DNA of 64,000 nt from Hygrocybe punicea (lineage: Eukaryota > Basidiomycota > Agaricomycetes > Agaricales > Hygrophoraceae): the NCBI GenBank assembly GCA_963556145.1, contig OY744461.1:8380891-8444890 (forward strand), read 5' to 3'. A program made the translations under genes and the position numbers. The notes under the pieces are model-generated. The model was not told where the DNA came from. It was given only the letters and a program-made list of their open reading frames with translations, and made no database searches. Positions 33,931 through 44,442 of this stretch are shown in pieces (positions within the stretch are counted from its first letter, which is position 1; every line of letters starts with the position of its first letter).

Positions 33931-35378
33931 CTATTCCTCTTCCTCTGCCGAATCCGAGACACATGAGAATTCACTCTCAGTAGATAGTGGCTCATCTCCT
34001 GCCAATTGCCTCTCTGCAAGCACGCGTTGATAGTCTGCCCACATAGCGTCTGCAATATTTTCGCGGCACTGGTCATGTAATGTCTCCACAGGTTCATCTG
34101 CCCCTCCAACACCAGCATCTGCGGCAAAGTGTGCGCGATCGAGGAAAGTGTTGCTTTCAAGCGGTCCTTCTTCAGGATCATGTTCACGGATGCAATTGTG
34201 GATCACACAGAGGGCTGATGGGATTCGAGCTTGAATATCCATGTTGTACTCAGGTGCAATGAGGAGGATGCGGAAATGGCGTTTCAGAACGCCAAAGATC
34301 CGCTCGATAACGTTGCGGGTTGATGAATGTCGAAGATTGAAGAGCTCCCGTTTATTTGTAGGTCTAATTTAGCAACATTAGTATCATATACAGTTAAAAG
34401 TAAAAATAAACTACCGAAGACGAGACCGACCCCATTCGGCAAGGTGATATCGCTCATGGTGATATGGAATGAGTAGGGATGGATGTGCTGGGAAACCTCC
34501 ATCGCCTAAGAAGTATTTACCAGGTGTGATATGTAGATCGTGGGTTGTTGCGTCTTCAAACAACTGGGCATCCGTTGTGGCGCCTTCCCAGCCAGTGAGC
34601 GAATAGATGAACTTTAAATCAAAGGAACAACCAAATAAACAGTTTTGAGAGAGGAAGCCTTTGCGGTTGCGGTGGAATGCTCGCTTGGATGCTTGTGGGG
34701 CGCTGTGGATGTGAGAGCCGTCCATGGCTCCTACTGCATCCTTAAAATATGGGTAAAACTTGGGGTTTTGGCGTATCTTGGAAGGAACATGGTCCTGTGC
34801 TTTCGGTTGATGAACATGTCGTGTATAGAGGGGTGCAGAAGAGAATATATTTAGCATTTTGCGGAAATATCTGCCAAAAAGGCTTGAGATCTTTTTTTTA
34901 TGATCAGAGTGGCAACTCACCTTGACATCGTCTCGTTTGCATGTTGGAAACGTTCACCTGCATGCCGGATCGACAATCCAGTGACAGAAATGTATAGGAA
35001 AATCGCCAGTTGCTCTTCCAGGGTGACAGAACGAGAATCTCCGTATCCAAGTTCACGAAGTTCATCTATGATGGCAAGGAAGACATGTTTATGCATGCTT
35101 AATTCACACCGGATGCGTTCTGGGTGGCTGGTGAGCAGTTTGAGGACCCAGGCATAACCGGAGAGGGCAGATGTGTGATACTGGTGCCGAGAATATATCG
35201 TTTCTATGATGCCGGCGGTAGCACTCAAGATGATACTAACAACAAGGAGGACGATACGGTGAATGCGTCGCTGCATTTCAAGTCGTTGTTGGTGGTCCAT
35301 GAGAGAGACTCTCAACGAGGAATCATATCGATTAGATACAAGTGCTGCCTGCCATAAGTTTGAATCTCCGACTAACAA
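33931..35378 (-). CDS. Harbinger DDE nuclease (transposase)
   Basis: There are three exons on the minus strand: 35378-34921, 34870-34415 and 34363-33931, with introns of 50 and 51 nt (GTGAGT ... TTGGCAG; GTAGTT ... AAATTAG). The catalytic residues are visible as GAMDGSHI (D), FLGDGGFP (D) and NVIERIFG (E). An N-terminal helical part (SVTLEEQLAIFLYISVTG, a helix-turn-helix-like region) precedes them and an acidic tail (SDSAEEEE) follows. The frame is open throughout, so this copy may be functional. Confidence 0.88.
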
Positions 35379-37825
35379 AAACCGGCATATTCCTCACTTC
35401 CAAGGCGATGTTGATCTAATTTGGGGTAGCCGAACAAGCTCTAATAAGCTACATAGCGCTGGCTCATGGATCAGGTTTTGCTGATGGCCTTTGGGTGTCA
35501 CAAAGGCAATGATGCCCAACCCAACCACCATAGTGAATAGCGTTCCACACGAATGGATCGGACCCCACACAATGAGTGAGCCACCCATATTTAATGGAGT
35601 CTTCGAGTCAGCATCACTTATTGGCCCCTTCTTCTGGTACACTGTGTACATCTTCGGCTTTTTTTGGGGATGTGTCAACGTCTTCGTGTGGTACATGTAT
35701 TTCATGTACTTTATGTCCGTCTTCAGCCCCAAGCCCTTGCTTATTTTTTGGAGGCTAGCACATGCCTTGATAGTGCTGCCAGTAGCCATCATGATGTGCC
35801 TTGGCCCATTCTTCTCTCCCTGGGCAGGGCTCAAGATTGCACAGCGTGTACGGGGTCTTCACTTGTACCCCACCAGTAAACTGATTTTTCTTTCTTTGGC
35901 ACACCTGGGTTCACGGTTGTGATAATTTCGCAGCTGAAGTGATTCTAACGGGTCCTCCGTATGGCTCACTACAATAGGCGGGCTCAAAATGACCTGGAGG
36001 ATTTGCTGGAGGAACCTCGGCTAATGGTCCAGCAGGCTCGTGACAGCCATCAGCCATGCGCAGATAACTCTAACATAACAATATATTGATATTTAATTTT
36101 ACCTTACCAATATGGCACTGTTAACAAAGCGTTCACGCTGAGCCTGAGCCTTGTGTATGTATATCCTGGCCCATCCCGTCCATCCAAGCAACTTTACAAA
36201 GTGTTTGCTGTCTAATTCATGCCTCAACTCCCTAATTCACGCCCTCCTCATCCTCCTCGAGTTCGCATAACCGCACGAGATCACCTACACAATGCACTTG
36301 ATGCTCAATTTATGCAGACCAGTCTCCAGCTTTTCCACTTGGCAATGTTTGATACAGACGACGAACAGAATACAGACGATGAACAAAATACAGAAAGTGA
36401 TATGCCTCCTCATCCATATGAACCGATGTCATCATCCCCACCATCGCTCATTTTGAACAGTCCATTCCGACCAGTCTCCCCCTTCTCGGATAATTCAAGG
36501 CTGCATCTTCGAGATAGCTCTCTTGCTCCTGATCAAGACGAATTCAGTGAAGAACATCTCCTGGACATTCTATATAGAACAGTCAAAGCACTCCACGACG
36601 ACATTTCTACCACTCGTTACCTTTCCCCTCGCATATCGATCCCCCACAATTCCCAACTGCTGCTGCTGTGGTGGTACAAGGACCACAGCCCACTTCGCTT
36701 CAGAAGGAAAGTGCGATTTGACCCTGGAACTTTTGATCATCTCCTTTCAATTATTCAATCCGATGAAGTCTTTCGAACCCATTCGATTCGTGCACCAGTC
36801 CCCGTCAAGGTCCAACTTGCTGCTTTCCTCCTTCGCCTTGGCCATTACGGTAATGCAGCTGGCCTTGATGACATCGCTGAATGGGTGGGTATCTCAGTTG
36901 GCTCTGTTGTCAACTCCACAAAGTGATGTATGTTAGCATTCATCAGGCATCACAATGTTGCCATGGCTGCCCCCTCGTGCCATGAGATCTCCTCGAAAGA
37001 TTGGAGTGAGAAAAAGGTCGTTCGGGAGTGGCGAAATGGTTGGCTTGCGGTCGATGGTACCACTTTTCCCCTTTTCCAAAAACCAGGCCTCCATGGAGAT
37101 GCCTGGTTCGATAAATCTTCACAGTACTCTATGAACGGCCAGTTTGTCAATCTTCTCCACAATCTTCGCATCATCGATTATTCCTTTGGTCACACCGGCA
37201 GCGCTCACGACTCCTTTGCCTTCCAAAGCACACGCATCGCAAACAATCCGTTTGATTTCTTGGATAGCGGTGAATGGATATGGGCCGATTCGGCATACCC
37301 AACAAGGCTTTGGTGCATTCCACCATTCAAGAAACCCAGGAATGGCGAACTTTCACGAGATCAAAAATACTTCAACTATCGATTATCTACCATTCGTATT
37401 CGGGCAGAGCACACCATCGGCCTACTCAAAGGAAGATTCCAGTCACTCAAAGAGCTTCGCATTCAGATTGGCTCGCATCAACTGCACAGGTGGGCAATCT
37501 TGTGGGTCCGATGCTGCATAGTTCTTCACAACTTAATTATCCTCTTTGAGGATCGAAATGACGAATGCTGCGATGCCGGTGATGAACATGGGGATGAGAC
37601 TAACACGGAGTGGAGGGACAGGTGTATTCAAATGGGTATTCATGGTGAAAGTGATAGTGGGTAGTGTATTGCACGGGTACATGAACCCGTGCAGGTTTTT
37701 CCTATGGGTAGGCCCGGGTACAGGTACGGGTAGCCACATCGGGACCCGTGACAAACCCGTACCCGTGCCGCCAGGTACGGGTTTTCACAGGTTAGCTCAC
37801 GGGTACTGTCACGGTCCCGTGACAT

Positions 37826-38237
37826 ATGATTTCCTTCAACAACAATGACACGGCAACGGGTGTGGGTGCCAGGGCACCCCAGGTAAGCATTCTATTCATT
37901 TATTCATTTATTCTACTAACTACTTAAATACTTTTAGGTTTTTTTCCCGCACCCTCGCGCCAAACGAACGCGAACACGGCAACAGCAACAAGCCGATGGG
38001 ACGCAGCTGAGAACGGGGACAACCCAGGCTGACCATGACAGCAAGAACGAGGACAATGGGAATGAGGACAACGGGGTAAACGAAGACAAGAATGACGATG
38101 AACGCAACGATGGCGAGAACGAGAAGACGACAACAAAGCGGGAACGGCAACTACGACAACGGGAAGACGACAACGGGGGAACGGGACAACGAGGACAATG
38201 GAGACCGGGACAAGAAGGACGACGGCAACAGGGATGA
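37826..38237 (+). CDS. two-exon 118-aa ORF of hAT-2, copy 2
   Basis: Exon 1 is 37826-37882 (19 codons), the intron 37883-37937 (55 nt, GTAAGC ... CTAAC ... TTTTAG) and exon 2 37938-38237 (99 codons plus stop). The product has PRAKRTRTRQQQQ, then NEDNGNEDNGVNEDKND and REDDNGGTGQRGQ. Length and splice sites are identical to copy 1, and roughly nine residues in ten agree, with no stop in either copy. Function unknown. Confidence 0.55.
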
Positions 38238-38358
38238 CGACGGCAACGGGGACGACGACAATGGCGACGACGAGGACAGCGAGCACGGGAACGGGGACAG
38301 GGTCAATGGAGGACGGAAATGAGGCGGACGCCCATGGGATGTCCCCAGCCCCATCCAA

Positions 38359-38660
38359 CCTCGCGAAAACACGGAGCGCGTCAATTGACGTGCCCCCGTT
38401 GTTCGCGAGGTAGTGAGCACGTGCGGACGCCCATGGAAACTCCCCAGCCCCATCCAACCTCGCGAAAACAAACGGAGCGCGTCAATTGACGCGCTCCCAT
38501 TGTTCGCGAGGTACTTAGGATGGAATGTGGTGGGTACCCGCCGATAACGGGTACGGTGTGCGAGGTTCCTGGCACCAGTGCCCAGGTCCCCCCCCCCCTG
38601 GCCAACACCTCGTGAGTACGCAACCCCAACGTCAATTGACGTTGGGCTGCATTTGCGAGG
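38359..38660. repeat. three palindromic modules in hAT-2 copy 2
   Basis: Copies lie at 38359-38410, 38458-38511 and 38608-38660. The first two have near-perfect CCTCGCGAA and TTCGCGAGG ends around GCGTCAATTGACG. Confidence 0.68.
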
Positions 38661-41600
38661 TTGCAGGGGGTTCGAGACCTCACCGGTGACACCTCACCAG
38701 CACCCCACCACATTGTGGTGGGATACCCCCGGGTAACTAGATGTACCCGTACCCATACCCACCAGAACCCGTACCCGTCGCCACGGGTATGGGTAAAGCC
38801 AGGTACGGGTACGGGTACACCCAGTTGTACCCGGGGGTTACCCGTGCCATTAACTAATAGCGGGGAGCTAGATGACTCGGAGGACTATGACATGGACAAT
38901 ATGATTGATACCGACAACACAGACGACGACATAGTTCCTGAAATTGCTCGGGAGGGGGCTTTTTTTCGTGTACAATTACAGGCAATGCTACTATCCAGTA
39001 GCGCAGATTTATAAAAAAAAGTTTATGGACTAAAAAATTTGCTACGATGAAAAAAATGAAAAATCTTCCAACCCAGCCAATCACCTTTCCTCAAAGCTTT
39101 CGTACGGGACCATGTCATTAGCCAGATCATCTAGAACCATCGTGTTTTCCAGATTAGAGACTGGGAATGTTGTATCGAGAGGAGACGTGAAAGGCAAGTC
39201 AGGAAAGCCGGAAAGTGTTGGATGTGGTTCAGAAGGCCCTACGGGTGGCTGATGTGGTTCCGGCAGTTCCTGTCTCTGAGTTAGTGCCATCTGATTGAGT
39301 TTCATCTCTTCAAAACGTAATTGATACTGCCACCTGCGCTCCTCGTGAGCTCTCTTTTCGTGGTCCTGCTGTAGGTTGTACATGGATTTCTTCAACTCAA
39401 ATTCCATCGCTGTATCAGAATAGCGTAGTTGATTGCCTTGGACCCGGTATTTCTCCAATGTGATAGCAGCCTCTGCAATTGATCACTCATGATCCCGCTG
39501 CCTCTTCTGCTGCATTAAATCGGCATTTGCATTGTAGAGAGGGGTGACCAAACAGGTAGTAGGTAGTACTACTTCCACTTAGGTAGTAGTAGTAGTACTC
39601 GGTCACTTACTTAGTAATTGGTAATTTACACTCGGAGTGGCCACACTTTTTTGAAATGTGTTATGACATACAAAAAATCTATTTACGGCTTCGTCTCCTT
39701 TTGGGTGGGCTAATCTCTGGTGCATACACGACTCTTGTCTTGATTTTGCTACAAGAAAAGGCTTAGCATTGATTGAGTTAGGCTATGTGGAATGTACCGG
39801 TGCCCATGCCCCTTGGGAGGTGACACCACTGCCAGATCCACATTTGGGTCGTTGCCATTGTCTACGATTGCGTCCATGTTCACAGTGCCATTGTGTTCAG
39901 ATTTGGCATCTGATTCCGGAGGTCCCGCCACTGAGTCCTGTCTGGAAGATCCGGCTTCTGGTGTTGCGTCAGGTGGAGGGGTCGCGGCCTTATTGAATAT
40001 GCGCCCAAGAATGCTGAGGGTGTCATTGTCTCCGTCATTGTCTCTGTCAAAATCGTCGTCATTGTCGTTGTCCTCGCTCATTTCGTCTACATGTAAAAAT
40101 TGAGTGAGCACATACAAGTGAAATTAAATGTTCAGGTACCTGTCTCCCTGGCGGCTGAGTTGTACACATCCTCGGGATCTGGATGATACTGCAAGCCTCG
40201 CTTGGCGCCCTTCTGTTGTGACCGGTATGATGCGCCAGACGCTTTCAGCGCGGCCAGTTGATCCTTCAATGCCTTCGTTTTCTTGGCTGACTGGTTCCGA
40301 TTTGCCAATTCAGCCACCAACTCGGCCCTGATCGTGTCGTATTGAGCAATTGCTGTATGTCGAGCCGCTGCTTGACGTATCTTGCTCTCTTTACGGAGCC
40401 AGTTCTTGTGAAGCCGTTTGGATTCCAAGTTGAGCCAATTGGGCAGAATCCTGGTATCATTAGCTTGTTGTATCTTCTCACGAATGGTTTCATCGAATCG
40501 TTTGGCACTACAAAAACATGAGATGTGAGCTAAATGGCTGAAAAGATTACGCTATGACAGCTTCTAACAACGGTAGGTTGACTCCGGTGTTCTGATTTGT
40601 GAGTGGGTGAGAACTCTCATTGAGATTCGTGCTACTGGGCAGCAAGTCCCATCGGTCACTTGGTATCCTTGTGAAATTCTTGTTGATAGACGCCCAAAAC
40701 CAAGAACAGCGTGAGTCTTTGTCTTTGATCCAATCTGATATGCTCGATGTTAGTACACTCAGTGATGGAACACATATACTCACCTCGAAGCTCCTTGGCC
40801 TTGTGTGCCCGACACCATCCCTCAAAATGCCGTCAACTCCTCTTGTGTTTCAAGGAATCTTGAGGCATGAACACGGTCAAAGTTGGCTTGGTTCAGGTAT
40901 GGGTGCAATTTCTCTTGATTCCTAGTCAAGTTGGATCAGTGAGCGGCATGGTAACGAGAACTGAAGACTAGGTTACCGGTCAATGTGAACATAACAGAGA
41001 CGTAAAATATAGGTTACCATTACCAGTGGATCCATTTCCGTGACTCCTGTTGTCTCAGGTCGGTTTTGGGTCATCAAATAATCTCCCAGGCCTTCTGCCT
41101 GCGCCCTGCAACCATCCAATATGATGCCTTCAAGTCCATGGCCGTCTAAGAACCGTAATCCTACAACTTTTTTTGTGACCCGCTCAAAGGTGTCGAAAAG
41201 AGCTTTCCACAGCATACCATATGCAACACGAGTCTCGTGTTGGCTGTAGAGACGAGCAATTGTAGTACCTAGTGTAGAATGATGTTAAAAGTTGGCCTAA
41301 AGTCATGAGATGGTCACGTATGCATGTTTAGTCGACAATTCCAAACTACTATCTCCCATTCTTTCCAGGAGCCATGTACGCGCTTGTACGTGTCATCAGC
41401 CAGCAATGTGTTTGTTGAATGTACAAGATTTGCCAGGTATGGCAGCATTGTGCATACCACGTCAACACGTGTGTATTTTGTGAATGTATCGATCTTCCAC
41501 TGGCAACTGCAATTCAGATCGGCTTGCATTGATTACGCCTTCAATTCCGGTACCAAATGGAGTGACTTTGGCCTTCATTCATGCGAGGATAGCACATCAT

Positions 41601-41911
41601 TTGCGATTGTTACCTAGGGCCGCATCGATATGGGAGGGACTCTGGTTCTCAAAGACAGCACGCGTTGTTGCAGCTGAAGGACATCACTCAGATGAGAATC
41701 TTCCATTCTATTACAACCAAACTACATACCCCGATCTATTTTTCCTACTGTCGCACCTGTAACACCGAATGCTTCAATCGCCTGCTCATACAGATGCACA
41801 CCCTCTTTCGTGACTTTGTCAGCAGCAATGATGGGATGGCTGTGACCATTTTTGAGTACAATGACGCCACGCAGCTGCTTGCGATCGATAGGCGAGTAGA
41901 TCGTGACACGT

Positions 41912-42066
41912 TGGAGTGGTAGCGAGTGCCTAGTCACGTGACGAGGCTCCCACGGTTCGTTGTGGATAGATCCCTGTCAGTAGTCAGTCCCAATCAAGCC
42001 TTCCTCGCCAGCTCTCCAGCGAGACTCTCCAGCTAGCCCTCGGAGCGGTACCTCCGTACCACTCCA
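41912..42066 (+). repeat. 5' LTR
   Basis: 155 bp, bounded by TGGAGTGG ... CCACTCCA. It differs from the 3' LTR at three sites, where the 3' copy has A in place of G, twice within CpG. Confidence 0.9.
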
Positions 42067-42069
42067 ACG

Positions 42070-42091
42070 TGGTGATAAGAGCGGATTCGAA
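42070..42091 (+). promoter_or_regulatory. tRNA primer-binding site
   Basis: TGGTGATAAGAGCGGATTCG starts three bases after the 5' LTR. Its complement has the form of a tRNA 3' end: T-loop TTCGAATCC, an acceptor strand and terminal CCA. This supports reverse transcription from a cellular tRNA. Confidence 0.8.
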
Positions 42092-42314
42092 CACAACCTC
42101 AGTCTTCAGCAATTTTCAGTGACTTCCTACGATCTCCAGTGAATTTTCAGCACCCCAGCGATTTTACACGTACCGAGCACAGAGCACAGAGCACAGCACA
42201 CCGAGCAGTTTCCCGAACACCAAGCAATTTTCCGAGCACCGAACCATTTTCCGAACATCAAACGTTTTCATTTTCTCGACCCACACCAATGACTACTAAA
42301 AAGAAACAAAAAGA

Positions 42315-44158
42315 ATGAGCAAAGAAGGAAAAAACGTGGCGGAAAACCAATACAAAAAACGAGCCACAAACCACACGGCCAACGGCCCATGCCAACCACA
42401 CGCAGCCCACAGCGACGTGGACCCCAACGAGAGCAACCACGACGCCCACTGCCCCGGTGCCCGGCAACATCACTCCAACACCACCCAACACCTCTGAACG
42501 CTAACGTTCAACAACCCCGTCGCCCCACCTTACTAGTCCCAACCACATCAAGCCAAAAACGAGGCACGGGCCCCGAAACCCGCCGAAATACCCCAACCCA
42601 AGCATCCAAACGGCCCCATCCACGCGCGAAAACGCGCCCCAGCACACCACAGCGCGCCCACCTCCACCAAAAACGTCGACGTTCGCGCCCGAGCACGCCA
42701 CGTCGTTATTGCCCACCCAAATGGCCCCAGCGTCCAACCACACCCACGTCGACCGAGGAACGGCCAACGCGAGCACCCATGTGCCCAAACGAACCCCAGT
42801 CCAGCCCAGCCGCTGCCGCCACGTCACCAACGAACGTGAAGCACCGCGAAGCACCACCAGCACCTCAGCCGCAACCCCAACGTACAGCCCCGCCCCCATT
42901 GACCCAGAAACCACAGATGCCAATGCCGGTGTGCCAAGACGAGCCCCAGCCCATGTCAAACGCGTCCACCACGCCATCCCACAATGCCAACCACCTCCAA
43001 ACCGAGCACGGACGTGAATGCCCAGCGCCCGCGGCTCTCGCCACCCCCAACCCAAAGCACCCCGGTGCAGAGCGCAGCCGCATGCTCCCTTCGAAATACC
43101 CCAACCCCAGCGCCAAAAGCGGCCGTGAGCGCGAACGCCCGGCGTGTAGACCCAACCCCAATGCAAAGCCAACCCCAGAGCCCTGTCCAGCGCCCGTTCC
43201 ATCCCAGCCTGCAAACTTGTCCCACCCCGACCCAAAAAGGTTGCACGAGCGCGAGTGTTCAACGCCCACTGGCATACCCACTCCCAGCACCGCGAAATCG
43301 GCCTCGAAACCCTTCCTACACGAACGTCTCGCGCCTACACCGTCTCGACCCACCATCCCCGCCTACCCTGACCCAAAACCAAACCCCCAACGCGAGCATC
43401 TCGCCCCCACACCGTACCACGCTTCCAACAACCACCAAACACACTACGACGGCCGAGCATGGCCTCTGCCATCCCAAATCGCGGAGATCCTCGCAGGAGA
43501 GAACCGAAATGAGAGGGATGATGCTCCGAGGCGAAACATCAAAGGGCAAGATGAGAAAAAGCAACAACCCGCGAGCACGGAGGCACATACCGGACCTGTG
43601 ACTGCACACGAGGCAGACCCACCTATGGCCACAAAACGATATGCCGACGTGTCTACGCAAACGGAGCCCGTGGAAACACCACCATCAGCATACCACGACA
43701 ATATCCCTGCCCCGAAAACCCAAGCCGTCCTTGCATTCAACATTCCCTGTCAAAACCATACCTGGCGCGACACCCGCCCCACCCATGCCCCTATTTGGCG
43801 ACTGAAGAGCATCCCTACCCTCACCTACCCCCGAGCACAAAATCCATGGTCCACGCTTCGCTACCGTCACCGCCGTGTCCACCCTCAAAACCTTCCCCCG
43901 AGATACCCCGTACATAAAATCCCACCTCGTCGTCAACCATACCCAACACATTTCGACGACTCCCCATTCCGAGTACAACCTCGCCATCTTCCCACCATCT
44001 CTATGCGAAACTCATCAAAACTTCCAGCTTGTGTCCACGACGTTTCTCCTGCCTTTTCCCAACCCTCTGTTTCCTTTCCATCTTTTTCTGGACAAGTTCC
44101 CATTCCCTTTGATCCCAGTCTTGGACCTCCTTTGCTAGACCCCAGTGGAGTAGACTAG
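42315..44158 (+). CDS. Pro/Thr/Arg-rich ORF(s) of the LTR element
   Basis: A 60-codon frame starts at 42315 (MSKEGKNVAENQYKKRATNH). A 589-codon frame in another register (42389-44158) is rich in Pro, Thr, Arg and Gln and ends ...LGPPLLDPSGVD. Other frames are also long because this strand is very poor in T, so length alone is weak evidence. No retroviral domain is seen. It could be a gag-like structural protein or a captured sequence. Confidence 0.4.
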
Positions 44159-44192
44159 TTTCTTTTTCAGTCTTTTTTCCTCTTTCTTTCCT

Positions 44193-44241
44193 CTTCCCTT
44201 TTTTTTTTTTTCTTTCTTTCTTTCTTTCTTTCTTTCTTTCA
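44193..44241. repeat. CTTT microsatellite
   Basis: A T run followed by at least seven CTTT units, upstream of the polypurine tract of the LTR element. Confidence 0.9.
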
Positions 44242-44271
44242 GGTCTTCGATAGCGACGAGGACGTCGCTAT

Positions 44272-44283
44272 GAGGGAGGGGGG
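44272..44283 (+). promoter_or_regulatory. polypurine tract
   Basis: GAGGGAGGGGGG ends four bases before the 3' LTR, as expected for the plus-strand primer of an LTR element. Confidence 0.75.
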
Positions 44284-44287
44284 CAAT

Positions 44288-44442
44288 TGGAGTGGTAGCG
44301 AGTGCCTAGTCACGTGACGAGGCTCCCACGGTTCATTGTAGATAGATCCCTGTCAGTAGTCAGTCCCAATCAAGCCTTCCTCGCCAGCTCTCCAGCGAGA
44401 CTCTCCAGCTAGCCCTCGGAGCAGTACCTCCGTACCACTCCA
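44288..44442 (+). repeat. 3' LTR
   Basis: A 155-bp partner of 41912-42066, with three differences from it. Confidence 0.9.

Larger units (their letters stand above)
32347..35441. mobile_element. PIF/Harbinger element 1, apparently intact
   Basis: Inverted repeats of about 62 bp begin GAGCTCGTTCGGCTACCCC on the left and end ...CGAACAAGCTC on the right. Both are flanked by TAA (32344-32346, 35442-35444), the trinucleotide target typical of this superfamily. The element has the classical two convergent genes: a Myb/SANT-like protein on the plus strand and a DDE nuclease on the minus strand. Neither shows a stop or frameshift. Length is 3095 bp. Confidence 0.93.
37662..38856. mobile_element. hAT-2 element, copy 2, inside the Harbinger transposase gene
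   Basis: The ends are TAGTGTATTGCACGGGTA and ...TACCCGTGCCATTAACTA. The flanking 8-mers ATAGTGGG (37654-37661) and ATAGCGGG (38857-38864) differ by one C-to-T at a CpG. It is inverted relative to copy 1 at 20794-21923. It contains a two-exon ORF, three palindromic modules and dense GGGTAC/GTACCC subterminal words. Length is 1195 bp. Confidence 0.9.
36219..39014 (+). pseudogene. Harbinger 2 DDE nuclease, one stop and one hAT insertion
   Basis: The frame from 36219 is single and open except for TGA at 36924-36926 (one C-to-T from CGA). The catalytic core shows AVDGTTFPLF, WADSAYP and IRAEHTIG. The coding sequence is split at 37662 by hAT-2. After that element and one target copy are discounted, the frame continues as SGELDDSEDYDMDN... 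and stops at 39012-39014. The true C terminus is therefore acidic and lies on the far side of the insertion. Confidence 0.85.
41912..44442 (+). mobile_element. small non-autonomous LTR element with an ORF
   Basis: Two direct repeats of 155 bp (41912-42066, 44288-44442) start TGGAGTGGTAG and end TACCACTCCA and differ at three positions. A primer-binding site and a polypurine tract lie just inside. The flanks ACGT (41908-41911) and ATGT (44443-44446) fit a 4-bp target duplication with one CpG change. No protease, RT, RNase H or integrase is present in the 2.2-kb interior, so it must be mobilised in trans. Confidence 0.88.

Noticed and set aside
42501..43262. large minus-strand open frames in the LTR element (253 and 163 codons)
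   Set aside because: They mirror the T-poor composition of the plus strand and lie against the element's direction; no domain or splice structure supports them.
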